Assembly (NCBI GenBank): GCA_030524675.1
Contig: JAUNGE010000003.1
Location: 80,353-144,352 of the forward strand
DNA from: a bacterium
Lineage (GTDB): Bacteria > Bacillota > Clostridia > Lachnospirales > Lachnospiraceae
Length of the DNA stretch: 64,000 nucleotides
Reading direction: 5' to 3'
Below the pieces are notes generated by a model that made no database searches, was not told the DNA's origin, and saw only the letters and a list, made by a program, of their open reading frames with translations. The position numbers were made by a program, and so were the translations under genes. Below are positions 34,792 through 43,314 of this stretch, in pieces; position 1 is the stretch's first letter, and each line of letters starts with the position of its first letter.

Positions 34792-35174
34792 GCCAAATGT
34801 CTGTACGTCTTTGCGTGCGAGCACGCAATCCGTACAGCCGCTTGGCAAGGTTACTTGATATGAAAGTCGATTGCTTCGTGCATTGGCACTCTCGCAATCG
34901 CCACCAGTATTCGGAATTCGGCCTGTCGGCCTACTTCCTCATACTGGCTTGGTTGCCAAATGTCTGTACGTCTTTGCGTGCGAGCACGCAATCCGTATAG
35001 CCGCTTGGCAAGGCTACTTGATATGAAAGTCGATTGCTCCGTGCTCACGCACTCTCGCAATCGCCACCAGTATTCGGAATTCGGCCTGTCGGCCTACTTC
35101 CTCATACTGGCTTGGTTGCCAAATGTCTGTACGTCTTTGTGTGCGAGCACGCAATCCGTACAGCCGCTTGGCAA
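34792..35174. repeat. 163-bp tandem repeat array, about 2.35 units
   Basis: Units begin with GCCAAATGTCTGTACG at 34792, 34955 and 35118, an exact 163-base period. The third unit is cut after about 57 bases. Within each unit are palindromes (GCGTGCGAGCACGC, CTTGGCAAG, GGCCTGTCGGCC) and a GATTGC...GCAATC stem. Divergence between units 1 and 2 is concentrated in the loop of that stem (TTCGTGCATTGGCA against TCCGTGCTCACGCA). This fills most of the 537-base gap between the ABC-F gene and rex. Both strands have short open frames through the array, which I read as accidental. Confidence 0.9.
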
Positions 35175-35225
35175 CACTTTCATAGTATAATACAGTGTAT
35201 TTTTTTTTGCAACCACTGAAAATAG

Positions 35226-35255
35226 TTTGACATATTTTTGTCAAATGGTTATAAT
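35226..35255 (+). promoter_or_regulatory. Consensus promoter of rex with overlapping palindrome
   Basis: TTGACA (35227-35232), 17 bases, TATAAT (35250-35255): a perfect sigma-A promoter. The -35 is the left arm of a 20-base palindrome TTTGACA-TATTTT-TGTCAAA (35226-35245). Its length and TTG...CAA ends resemble Rex operators (TTGTGAA-type, 18-base dyads), suggesting autoregulation. Confidence 0.75.
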
Positions 35256-35288
35256 AGAACCAGTAATAAATAAGGAAGGTGACATAAT

Positions 35289-35969
35289 TTGGAACAGCGC
35301 GAAATATCCAAAGCAGTCATTACCAGACTTCCGAGATATTACCGGTATTTGGGGGAACTACTGGAGCAGGGCGTGGAGCGGATTTCCTCCAACGAACTGA
35401 GTATCCGAATGAAGGTAACTGCTTCTCAGATTCGCCAGGATTTAAACAATTTCGGCGGATTTGGCCAACAGGGATATGGTTATAATGTAAAGTATCTGTA
35501 CTCTGAAATCGCGAAGATTTTGGGACTGGACAGACAGCACAGCATTATCATCGTAGGCGCAGGGAATTTAGGACAGGCAATCGCAAACTATGCTAATTTT
35601 GAAAAAAGAGGGTTTATTATTAAAGGAATGTTCGACGTCAATCCAAGGCTGGTCGGCCTTGTGGTGAGGGGAATCGAAATCCGCAGCATCGAAGAGATGG
35701 AAGAATTCATTAAAAAGAACCATGTACAGATGGCGGCTCTCACGATTCCGAAAACCAAGGCGCCGGAAGTGGCGGACTGCCTTGTGAAAGCGGGAATCAA
35801 GGCAATCTGGAATTTTGCACATACAGATTTGGTGGTACCGGAGGATGTCGTAGTAGAAAATGTACATCTTTCAGAAAGCCTGATGCGTCTTTCCTACCGT
35901 ATGTGCAGTATGCAGGACAAAGAGAAAGAAGAGCAGGCACATATAGAGAAAAAAACGGGGAAAAAGTAA
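35289..35969 (+). CDS. rex: Redox-sensing transcriptional repressor Rex
   Basis: 226 residues. The N-terminal winged helix is KAVITRLPRYYRYLGELLEQG...ISSNELSIRMKVTASQIRQDL. The Rossmann domain has VGAGNLGQAIANY, which senses the NADH/NAD+ ratio; a C-terminal domain-swap helix follows. Translation starts at a TTG (35289), placed correctly after GGAAGGTGA and giving the usual family N-terminus. In Clostridia Rex represses fermentation and NADH-oxidising genes. A palindrome over its own promoter suggests autocontrol. The next gene, nnr, is 175 bases away. Confidence 0.95.
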   Translation: MEQREISKAVITRLPRYYRYLGELLEQGVERISSNELSIRMKVTASQIRQDLNNFGGFGQQGYGYNVKYLYSEIAKILGLDRQHSIIIVGAGNLGQAIANYANFEKRGFIIKGMFDVNPRLVGLVVRGIEIRSIEEMEEFIKKNHVQMAALTIPKTKAPEVADCLVKAGIKAIWNFAHTDLVVPEDVVVENVHLSESLMRLSYRMCSMQDKEKEEQAHIEKKTGKK

Positions 35970-36144
35970 TGTATTGCATTGCATAATAGAGAAAAAACAG
36001 AAAAAAACAGGCAAGGGGATGCTGCAAAGAAAAAGCTCCTTTGCAGGCAGAGGGGATGCGGGGAAAAAAATCCATCTGCCAGCAGAGGTGTGGTAAATGC
36101 GGCATCCCTTTTTGCATGGCATATAGCAGGAAAGGGGATATGAA

Positions 36145-37662
36145 ATGCGGGAGGTTGTGGGAAGAAAACAGATGAAAGAGATAGACCGCTATACCATCGA
36201 GGAAATCGGGATTGGTTCCATGGTTTTGATGGAGCGGGCAGCGCTTGCAGTTTACGAGGAGGCGGTGAAGCTGGCAGAACCAGGGGATACCATCTGGGCC
36301 GCCTGCGGAAACGGAAATAATGGCGCGGACGGGATTGCGGCAGCGAGAATGTTGCATCTGGCGGGATATGAGGTGATTGTGCTGGCGCTGGGCGAGGAGG
36401 AGTCCGGAAGCAGAGAATATCAGGCGCAGCTTGCGATAGCGAGAAATTTGGATATGGATGTAATTGAAATTCAGGATTTCCTGCCAGGGCGCTGTGACCT
36501 GCTTTTGGATGCCATTTTTGGAATTGGGCTGTCCCGCCCGATCGAGGGAAAAAATCAGAAGGCGATGGAGTTTTTGAAATCGCTGGAACCCAAAAAAGTG
36601 CTGGCAGTGGATATTCCATCGGGAGTCCATGCAGACACTGGCGCCTGGATAGGGCCTGTGATACCGGCGGATGTGACGGTGACATTTGGCTGCGAGAAGC
36701 GCGGAATGGCCGTGTATCCAGGGCGCAGTGCCTGCGGCAGAGTGGTGATTGCGGATATTGGCTTTCCGAAGGCAGCCATAGAGAGGGTGAAGCCGGAGGG
36801 GTTTGTTCTGGAAAAAAAAGATTTGGCGAGAATTCCGAGACGTCCGGCAGACTCCAACAAGGGGACGTTTGGAAAAGTGCTGATTATCGCTGGTTCCAGA
36901 AATATGAGTGGGGCGGCTTATCTGAGCGCGCTCGCTGCGTACCGCAGCGGAGCAGGGCTGGTGCGAATTCTCACGGATGAGAGCAACCGCGCGATTTTAC
37001 AGACGCAGCTGCCAGAAGCGATTCTCACGACATATGAGCCGGATAGGATAGAGAAGGAGGATGCGACGGAGTGGGCGGAGGCACTCTGTTCCTGGGCGAC
37101 GGTGATTGTAATCGGCCCAGGGCTTTCCAGGGAGACCTATGCGAGCCGCCTTCTGGGGCTAGTGTTAGAGAATGCCTATGTCCCCATTATTCTGGATGCG
37201 GACGGCCTGAATGCGGTGGCAGAACATCCACATTTGGCATCCTACTTTACGGATAATATCATTATCACCCCACATTTGGGAGAGATGGCGCGTCTGACCG
37301 GAAAGTCCATTGATGTGTTGAAGGGCAATCTGTACCAGGCAGCGAGGGAGTACAGTGATGCGCATGATGTCACCTGTGTGCTGAAAGATGCTGCCTGTGT
37401 GACGGCCTTTCGAGACGGCACACTGTGCATCAATGAGAGCGGATGCAGCGCCATGGCCAAGGGCGGTTCCGGCGATGTCCTGACGGGAATTCTCGCAGGA
37501 TTTCTGGCGAGCGGCATGGAGGAGAAGGACGCTGTATCATTGGGAGTCTACGTGCATGGCTTGGCCGGAGAGGAAGCGGCAAAACGGCATGGCAATGAGA
37601 GTATTCTGGCGAGCGAGATTGCAGATGAGATTGGTACGGTGTTGAAAATGAGGGATATTTGA
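36145..37662 (+). CDS. nnr: Bifunctional NAD(P)H-hydrate epimerase / ADP-dependent dehydratase
   Basis: 505-residue fusion repairing damaged NAD(P)H hydrates. The N-terminal NnrE (YjeF_N) half has MKEIDRYTIEEIGIGSMVLMERAA and GNGNNGADG. The C-terminal NnrD half (from about 230) has NKGTFGKVLIIAGS, ITPHLGEMARLTG and the catalytic Asp in AKGGSGDVLTGI. AAAGGGGATATGAA precedes the ATG. It lies downstream of rex, a sensible neighbour since both deal with NAD(H), and 85 bases before alr. Confidence 0.94.
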   Translation: MREVVGRKQMKEIDRYTIEEIGIGSMVLMERAALAVYEEAVKLAEPGDTIWAACGNGNNGADGIAAARMLHLAGYEVIVLALGEEESGSREYQAQLAIARNLDMDVIEIQDFLPGRCDLLLDAIFGIGLSRPIEGKNQKAMEFLKSLEPKKVLAVDIPSGVHADTGAWIGPVIPADVTVTFGCEKRGMAVYPGRSACGRVVIADIGFPKAAIERVKPEGFVLEKKDLARIPRRPADSNKGTFGKVLIIAGSRNMSGAAYLSALAAYRSGAGLVRILTDESNRAILQTQLPEAILTTYEPDRIEKEDATEWAEALCSWATVIVIGPGLSRETYASRLLGLVLENAYVPIILDADGLNAVAEHPHLASYFTDNIIITPHLGEMARLTGKSIDVLKGNLYQAAREYSDAHDVTCVLKDAACVTAFRDGTLCINESGCSAMAKGGSGDVLTGILAGFLASGMEEKDAVSLGVYVHGLAGEEAAKRHGNESILASEIADEIGTVLKMRDI

Positions 37663-37747
37663 ACCGCAGAAAAGAAAGAAATATAATATTATAAAGCAGC
37701 TGCCGTGAAGAACTATAACAGATTTATGACAGCCGGAGGAGAGAGAC

Positions 37748-38947
37748 ATGAAGACAAACTATAACAGAGTCTGGGCAGAGATTGATTTGGATGCTGTCCG
37801 CTCAAACATGGAGCAGATGAAACAGAATATGGCAGAGGGCGCAGAGATGGCGGGCGTTGTGAAGGCGGATGGTTACGGCCATGGCGCAGTCCCGATTGCA
37901 AAGACGATTGCGCCATATGTGTGCATGTATGCTGTGGCGACAGTGGAAGAAGGCATGATTTTGAGAAGACATGGCATCGAAAAGCCGATTCTGATTCTTG
38001 GGGTGGTACATGAAAATCAGTATGCGAAGGTGGTTTCCTATGACTTGGATATCGCCATGTTTGAGCTTCGTCGGGCGAAGCTGCTCTCACAGGAGGCTAG
38101 GCGGCAGGGAAAAACGGCAGGAATCCATTTCGCAGTGGACACTGGAATGAGCCGCATCGGTTTTTCGGTGACGGAGGAAGCGGCAAAAGAGGCAAAGAAA
38201 ATTGCAGAGCTTGACAGTATCCGTGTGGACGGTATGTTCACGCACTTTGCGAGAGCCGATGAGGAGAACAAGGACGCGGCAAAGAAGCAGTATGAGAAAT
38301 TCCTCCAGTTCTGTGACATGGTGCGCGCACAGGGCATTCTGATTCCACTGCTGCACTGTTCCAACAGCGCGGCGATTCTGGAACTGCAGCACATACACAT
38401 GAACATGGCGCGTGCTGGCATTTCTATCTACGGCATGTATCCGTCCGATGAGATGAAGCATGAACCGGTGCATCTGACACCGGTGATGGAGCTGCACAGC
38501 GAGATTTCCTATGTGAAAATGATAGGGCCAGGGGATTCCGTGAGCTACGGGGGAACCTTCACAGCAACAGAACCCATGCGTGTGGCGACCATTCCTGTGG
38601 GCTATGCGGACGGATATCCGCGCGGAGCATCTGGAAAGGCCGATGTGCTGATTCGTGGAAAGCGCGCGCGAATTCTGGGACGTGTCTGTATGGACCAATT
38701 TATGGTGGATGTCACCCAGATTCCAGAGGCAGAAGAGGGTGATGAGGTGATTTTAGTAGGAAAAGATAAGACCTCAGGAGAGTGCATTTCCATGGAGGAG
38801 CTGGCCGAGAGAAGCGGTGGGTTCCACTATGAGCTGTGCTGCGATGTCGGAAAACGTGTGCCCAGAGTGTATGTGCAGGGCGGAAAAATCGTGGGAACCA
38901 AGGATTATTTTGATGATAGATACAGCGATTTTCTGACGCTTGAGTAA
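37748..38947 (+). CDS. alr: Alanine racemase
   Basis: 399-residue PLP enzyme making D-alanine for peptidoglycan. The Schiff-base Lys is residue 39 in VVKADGYGHGA, and the catalytic Tyr of the second subunit lies in GDSVSYGGTF. DTGMSRIGF is the signature of the barrel, and the C-terminal beta-domain has CMDQFMVDVT. CGGAGGAGAG precedes the ATG. The order alr then mazF-family toxin resembles Bacillus, but no antitoxin gene is found between them. Confidence 0.96.
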   Translation: MKTNYNRVWAEIDLDAVRSNMEQMKQNMAEGAEMAGVVKADGYGHGAVPIAKTIAPYVCMYAVATVEEGMILRRHGIEKPILILGVVHENQYAKVVSYDLDIAMFELRRAKLLSQEARRQGKTAGIHFAVDTGMSRIGFSVTEEAAKEAKKIAELDSIRVDGMFTHFARADEENKDAAKKQYEKFLQFCDMVRAQGILIPLLHCSNSAAILELQHIHMNMARAGISIYGMYPSDEMKHEPVHLTPVMELHSEISYVKMIGPGDSVSYGGTFTATEPMRVATIPVGYADGYPRGASGKADVLIRGKRARILGRVCMDQFMVDVTQIPEAEEGDEVILVGKDKTSGECISMEELAERSGGFHYELCCDVGKRVPRVYVQGGKIVGTKDYFDDRYSDFLTLE

Positions 38948-38950
38948 AAA

Positions 38951-38990
38951 GATGTTGGGGTCAAATAAAAAAATTTGCTGATATCATAAA
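38951..38990. repeat. GGGGTCAAA intergenic element, inverted copy
   Basis: GATGTTGGGGTCAAAT (38951-38966), A-run, ATTTGCTGATATCATAAAA. Its first 15 bases are the exact reverse complement of TTTGACCCCAACATC in the copy at 10420. It lies immediately after the alr stop. Confidence 0.7.
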
Positions 38991-39115
38991 AATTAGTTCA
39001 TAAGAGGACACACACAAACTGGAAATTTCTGCATAGAATACATCACGAGGTATGAAGTTTGAAAAGCCGGTCAATACTATCGAATACATAAAGTGATGAA
39101 GTGGAGTGTGAGATA

Positions 39116-39460
39116 GTGGTTGTTAGACGAGGAGACATTTACTATGCAGATTTGAGGCCGGTGATTGGTTCGGAGCAGGGAGGCATCCGTCCGGTCCTTA
39201 TTATACAGAACAATATCGGAAATAAACACAGCCCGACCGTCATCTGTGCGGCGATTACATCGAGGATGAACAAGGCAAAGCTGCCGACACATGTGGAGCT
39301 GGATACGAGAAAATGCGCGATGGTGAAGGATTCAGTGATTCTTTTAGAACAGCTGCGCACGATTGATAAGCAGAGGCTTCGAGAGAAAATCTGCCACATT
39401 GATGAGGAACTGCAGCGCCAGGTGGATGAAGCGCTGATGGTAAGCTTGGAGCTTACATAA
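39116..39460 (+). CDS. mazF: MazF/NdoA-family mRNA interferase, no adjacent antitoxin seen
   Basis: 114-residue PemK/MazF-fold endoribonuclease. The family core is very well kept: [20 protein letters not shown] (residues 2-21), [30 protein letters not shown] and [13 protein letters not shown]. It closely resembles Bacillus NdoA, which cleaves mRNA at UACAU-type sites. The GTG at 39116 gives the NdoA-like N-terminus and lies nine bases after GGAG; an earlier GTG at 39101 is less well placed. The 168-base gap to alr is too short for a normal ribbon-helix-helix antitoxin, and no such gene is visible. Confidence 0.9.
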   Translation: MVVRRGDIYYADLRPVIGSEQGGIRPVLIIQNNIGNKHSPTVICAAITSRMNKAKLPTHVELDTRKCAMVKDSVILLEQLRTIDKQRLREKICHIDEELQRQVDEALMVSLELT

Positions 39461-39490
39461 GGAAATCTAAGGAAACAAAAAACAAAGCGC

Positions 39491-39517
39491 GAATCAGGAA
39501 CATGTGTCCTGCATTCT
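39491..39517 (+). terminator. Weak hairpin after mazF
   Basis: GAATCAGGA pairs with TCCTGCATTC (one bulge), followed by TTATAAAA. Termination is possible but not strong. Confidence 0.4.
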
Positions 39518-39528
39518 TATAAAAAGTG

Positions 39529-39557
39529 TTGCAAGGCAGAAAAATCCATGATAAAAT
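39529..39557 (+). promoter_or_regulatory. Promoter of the YebC-family gene
   Basis: TTGCAA (39529-39534), 17 bases, TAAAAT (39552-39557), about 50 bases before the start codon. Confidence 0.6.
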
Positions 39558-39605
39558 AATTGTCTGGAAAAATATAACAGACAGGATAAAAGAGGAGCGT
39601 TAAGT

Positions 39606-40334
39606 ATGTCAGGACATTCTAAATTTGCGAATATCAAGCATAAAAAAGAGAGAAACGATGCAGCAAAAGGTAAGATTTTCACAGTGATCGGGCGTGAGAT
39701 TGCGGTAGCTGTAAAAGAGGGCGGGCCAGATCCGGCCAATAACAGCAAGCTGCGCGATGTCATCGCAAAGGCAAAGGCCAACAATATGCCAAATGATACC
39801 ATCGACAGAGGAATCAAGAAGGCAGCGGGTGATGCAAACTCTGTAAATTACGAGAACATCACTTATGAGGGATACGGCCCGAACGGTGTAGCGATTATTG
39901 TAGATACGCTGACGGACAACAAAAACCGTACCGCAGCAAACGTGAGAAGTGCATTCACAAAAGGCGGCGGAAATGTCGGCACTCCAGGATGTGTATCTTA
40001 CATGTTTGACAAAAAAGGACAGATTATCATTGACAAAGAAGAGTGCGATATGGATCCGGACGAACTGATGATGATGGCTCTGGATGCAGGCGCAGAGGAC
40101 TTTTCTGAGGAAGAGGACAGCTACGAAGTTATCACGGACCCAGATGAGTTCAGCGCTGTGCGCGAGGCGCTGGAGAAGGAGAATATCCCGATGGTGCAGG
40201 CGGATGTGACTATGATTCCGCAGAACTGGGTGGAGCTGACTGACGAGGAGGCCATCAAGAAGATGAACCGTATTCTGGACCTTCTGGACGAAGAAGATGA
40301 TGTACAGGCTACATACCATAACTGGGAAGAGTAA
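39606..40334 (+). CDS. YebC/PmpR (TACO1) family protein
   Basis: 242 residues. The N-terminus [21 protein letters not shown] and the central [19 protein letters not shown] are hallmark sequences, and [11 protein letters not shown] follows. The family was described as transcriptional regulators, and more recent work on relatives points to a translation role at difficult sequences; which applies here is unknown. GAGGAGCG precedes the ATG. Standalone gene with its own promoter. The 217-base gap after it shows nothing convincing. Confidence 0.92.
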   Translation: MSGHSKFANIKHKKERNDAAKGKIFTVIGREIAVAVKEGGPDPANNSKLRDVIAKAKANNMPNDTIDRGIKKAAGDANSVNYENITYEGYGPNGVAIIVDTLTDNKNRTAANVRSAFTKGGGNVGTPGCVSYMFDKKGQIIIDKEECDMDPDELMMMALDAGAEDFSEEEDSYEVITDPDEFSAVREALEKENIPMVQADVTMIPQNWVELTDEEAIKKMNRILDLLDEEDDVQATYHNWEE

Positions 40335-40551
40335 ACCTGTCATAGAAGTGCTGTCAAGCGGCCAGATGGCGGACGTGCCGCCTGGAGCCGTCCTGGCAGC
40401 ATTTCCCTTGACATTTGCCCCGTGTTATTTGCCCTGTATTATTTGCCCTGTGAGAGCGAAAGTCCACCGGACCAAACTGCTCATACAGGCCATGACCCAA
40501 AAAACGTGACAGAAGAAATAGCAGCCATTGGAAAGGAATGAAGAGATAAAA

Positions 40552-41580
40552 ATGATGAAGAAAACACAGATCGGTCTTTTGGCAGCAGCCAGTTTGCTGC
40601 TGTTGCAGGCTCCGTTTGTTTCGTTTGCAGGGGCGTGGGAAAAAGAAAACGGTGTCTATGTCAACGCCTCTGGAGGTGCCATTTCGGGTGCTGTTTCCAG
40701 AGGCGTCAGCGTATCCAAGTATCAGGGGACGATTGACTGGGCGAGGGTGCGTGCGGACGATATCTCATTTGCCATGCCGCGTCTTGGGTATCTGAACAGC
40801 GAGGACCCGACTTTTGATTTCAATATGCGCCAGGCAGCAGCGAATGGGATAGACACAGGGCTGTACCTGTACTCGCAGGCTCTGAGCGTGGAGCAGGCGA
40901 GGGAGGAAGCCAGATTTGCTGTCAGGAGAGCGTTAGAGTATCGTGTCTCTTACCCGATTGCCATTGACCTGGAGTCGCAGTGGCTGATTCTGCATGAACT
41001 CTCTGTGCAGGAGCTGACGGACATTGTCAATGCGTTCTGCAGTGAGGTCGAGGCGGCGGGATATTATCCGGTGCTCTATGTGAATCATAAATGGATGACG
41101 GAGAAGGTGGATATGTCCCAGATTCCGTATGATGTGTGGTATGCCAGATATAAGGACCTCACGGAATTTCCGGCGGGAATGGGCATCTGGCAGAGTACGC
41201 AGAATGGAAGCGTGGATGGAATCGAGGGGGATGTGTGCCTGGAATTTTCCTTCCTGGCAGACAAAAGCAAGCTTCCGGCGGATACCTGGCACAAGGTGGA
41301 CGGCGCATGGTATTACTGCAGAAATTATGAGAAGCAGACCGGATGGTGCGAGGTGAACGGCGTCTGGTATTATCTGGACCCACAGAGACAGGGAATGATG
41401 GCCGCAGATACCGTTATGGAAATCAACGGCGTGTCCTGCAGATTTTCGCCGGACGGCGCATGGATGCCGGAACGCAAAGAGACGAGCCCGATGCAGGCGG
41501 GAGCCGCCGGAAATGACACATTGAGCGGAAACGGTGCGAAGAATACGCCTGGAGGGCCGGCGGACGCGGCTGGACTATAA
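40552..41580 (+). CDS. Secreted GH25-like muramidase with cell-wall-binding repeats; one catalytic Asp replaced
   Basis: 342 residues. The signal peptide is MMKKTQIGLLAAASLLLLQA...SFA. A glycoside hydrolase 25 barrel spans about 50-235: VSVSKYQGTIDWARV, GLYLYSQALSVEQAREEA, the acidic pair in AIDLES (Asp139, Glu141), YVNHKWM and MGIWQST. The usual first-strand motif is G-x-D-V-S; here Ser53 replaces that Asp. Two choline-binding-type repeats follow (DTWHKVDGAWYYCRN, GWCEVNGVWYYLDP) and then a low-complexity Ala/Gly/Pro tail. The ATG at 40552 is taken; the ribosome binding site (AGGAATGAAGAG) is weak. It likely binds, and may cleave, peptidoglycan. Confidence 0.82.
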   Translation: MMKKTQIGLLAAASLLLLQAPFVSFAGAWEKENGVYVNASGGAISGAVSRGVSVSKYQGTIDWARVRADDISFAMPRLGYLNSEDPTFDFNMRQAAANGIDTGLYLYSQALSVEQAREEARFAVRRALEYRVSYPIAIDLESQWLILHELSVQELTDIVNAFCSEVEAAGYYPVLYVNHKWMTEKVDMSQIPYDVWYARYKDLTEFPAGMGIWQSTQNGSVDGIEGDVCLEFSFLADKSKLPADTWHKVDGAWYYCRNYEKQTGWCEVNGVWYYLDPQRQGMMAADTVMEINGVSCRFSPDGAWMPERKETSPMQAGAAGNDTLSGNGAKNTPGGPADAAGL

Positions 41581-41695
41581 GCAATTTGAGACATGCCCTT
41601 GGGATTTTGGTAAAGGTGGAATCACATCCATGTGCGTATCAATCATGATGAATCAGATAACAATCAGACAGTCAAAAAGGCAGGTGTAGAAGAAT

Positions 41696-43150
41696 ATGGA
41701 GAGGAAAAAGAATGAGATATTGCGCTGTACACCGGAGGAAGCAGGGATTCCTTCAGGGGCAGTGGTGGAGTTCTGTGAAAAGATAAAACAGAAGGGCGTC
41801 ACAATGCACAGTTTTATTTTGGCGCGTTTTGGACGTGTGTTTGCGGAGGGATACTATGCGCCGTGGGACGCTTCCATGAACCACAGGATGTTTTCTGAGA
41901 CAAAAAGTTTTGTCTCTCTGGCTGTGGGATGTCTGGTGCAGGAAGGAAAAGTCAGTCTGGATGATGCGATTGTATCTTATTTTCCAGAGTATGTTCCAAA
42001 GCAGCCGCATCCATATCTGACGGAGATGACGATTCGCCAGATGTTAAAAATGCAGAGCTGCCACAAGACCACGACATACAAGGCAGATATGACGAAAAAC
42101 TGGGTGGAGAGTTTTTTTATCACAAAACCAGACCATAAACCAGGAACCATCTTTAACTATGACACCTCCTCCACACATGTGCTGTGCGCCCTGGTGGAGA
42201 AAGTATCCGGCAAAAAGATGCTGGATTATCTGCGGGAGCGCTGTCTGGATGAGATTGGCTTCAGCGAGGATGCCTATGTGATTTCGGACCCGTTCGGAAC
42301 TTCCATGGGTGGAAGCGGACTGATGGCACATCCGACGGATATGCTGCGTGTGGGACTGCTCTTGATGAACAACGGAAGCTGGAATGGAAAACAGCTGATT
42401 CCAGCAGAGTACATAGAGGAGGCATCCAGATTTCAGGTGCCGACCGTTGCAAAGGGACCTGTGCCAGAGGAGAGCCAGGGATACGGATACCAGTTCTGGC
42501 GCATGAGCCGCAACGGATTCGCCATGTACGGTATGGGCGGCCAGTTTGTGATGTGCCTTCCAAAATACCAGCTTCTCTGTATCACCACAGCGAACACGAT
42601 GCGCCGTGCAGGCGGAAATCAGGTGATTTATGACAGTCTGTATGAGACGATAGCAGCTGCGATTGAGGGAAGAGAGACTTATCTGGAATACTCAGAAAAA
42701 GAACTCACTTCTTATCTGGCTCACCTGAAGCTGGAGCCGGTGAGAGGAGAGCGGCAGCCGCAGGAAGGACTTCTCCCAAAGATTCAGAACGTGACATACA
42801 AGATAGAGAATGTCAATTCCCTGATTCAGAATGTGCGTTTTTCTTTCTCTGAGGAGGAGAACGAGGGAACGTTCTATTTTGAGGGTGAGAAGGGCGCACA
42901 TGCCCTGTCATTTGGAATCCGCAAACCGATGGTATCGCAGTTCCCTCTGTATGAGGAACCCTGTTTCTGTACGGCGGCATGGATTGCAGGAGACAGCCTG
43001 TACCTGGCGGCGGATATGATGGGGGAGAATATCGGCGATTTCTGGATGCAGGTGACATTCAGGGACGATACTGTGACTATCTTTATGAACCGCACGATTG
43101 AGTTCTGCACAGGAGAGCTGAGTGGATTTTTGAGCGGAAAAAAGGAATAA
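41696..43150 (+). CDS. Beta-lactamase-fold serine hydrolase
   Basis: 484-residue class C beta-lactamase/DD-peptidase-like protein without an obvious signal peptide. The nucleophile motif SxxK is SETK (in HRMFSETKSFVSLA, about residue 68). The Tyr motif is likely NYDTSSTH, and a GGSGLMAHPTDMLRVG segment is typical of the family's esterases. The final 150 residues form an extra beta-rich domain (about 340-484). The lack of an export signal suggests a cytoplasmic esterase or amide hydrolase rather than resistance. The ribosome binding site (AGAAG) is weak. Followed by a strong terminator. Confidence 0.82.
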   Translation: MERKKNEILRCTPEEAGIPSGAVVEFCEKIKQKGVTMHSFILARFGRVFAEGYYAPWDASMNHRMFSETKSFVSLAVGCLVQEGKVSLDDAIVSYFPEYVPKQPHPYLTEMTIRQMLKMQSCHKTTTYKADMTKNWVESFFITKPDHKPGTIFNYDTSSTHVLCALVEKVSGKKMLDYLRERCLDEIGFSEDAYVISDPFGTSMGGSGLMAHPTDMLRVGLLLMNNGSWNGKQLIPAEYIEEASRFQVPTVAKGPVPEESQGYGYQFWRMSRNGFAMYGMGGQFVMCLPKYQLLCITTANTMRRAGGNQVIYDSLYETIAAAIEGRETYLEYSEKELTSYLAHLKLEPVRGERQPQEGLLPKIQNVTYKIENVNSLIQNVRFSFSEEENEGTFYFEGEKGAHALSFGIRKPMVSQFPLYEEPCFCTAAWIAGDSLYLAADMMGENIGDFWMQVTFRDDTVTIFMNRTIEFCTGELSGFLSGKKE

Positions 43151-43180
43151 ATCAGAAACCATATGCTGGTAAAATGAACT

Positions 43181-43228
43181 TAAAATAGACGAGAAATCAA
43201 AATAGACGAGACATTAAAATAAACGAAA
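43181..43228. repeat. Three imperfect 17-bp-period repeats
   Basis: TAAAATAGACGAGA (43181-43194), CAAAATAGACGAGA (43198-43211) and TAAAATAAACGAAA (43215-43228). They lie between the serine hydrolase and its terminator. Confidence 0.7.
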
Positions 43229-43249
43229 ACAAATCTGTGATAAAGACAG

Positions 43250-43302
43250 GCAGGAGTTACACAGCAAATTTATGATGGCTGTTGTGTGACTCCTGCTTTT
43301 TT
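43250..43302 (+). terminator. Terminator after the serine hydrolase
   Basis: GCAGGAGTTACACAGC (43250-43265) pairs with GCTGTTGTGTGACTCCTGC (43278-43296) and is followed by six Ts. Confidence 0.88.
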
Positions 43303-43314
43303 GTGGGATATATC

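Noticed and set aside
34792-35174. Possible CRISPR array
   Set aside because: The repeat unit is 163 bases with no unique spacers of regular length, there are only 2.35 units, and no cas genes are nearby.
34773-35244. Short open frames (60-76 codons) on both strands through the 163-bp array
   Set aside because: They exist because the repeat length and palindromes avoid stops; no ribosome binding sites, and the translations are repeated and unlike any protein.
35970-36144. Riboswitch or small RNA in the rex-nnr gap
   Set aside because: The sequence is purine-rich and can form GGGATGC/GCATCCC pairing over a long distance before a short T-run, which is more like a loose terminator; no known RNA motif was recognised.
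36145-37662. Two separate genes for NnrE and NnrD
   Set aside because: The reading frame is continuous through both domains, matching the common bacterial fusion.
38948-39115. MazE/EndoAI antitoxin gene between alr and mazF
   Set aside because: No open frame with a start and ribosome binding site of suitable length exists in this 168-base gap.
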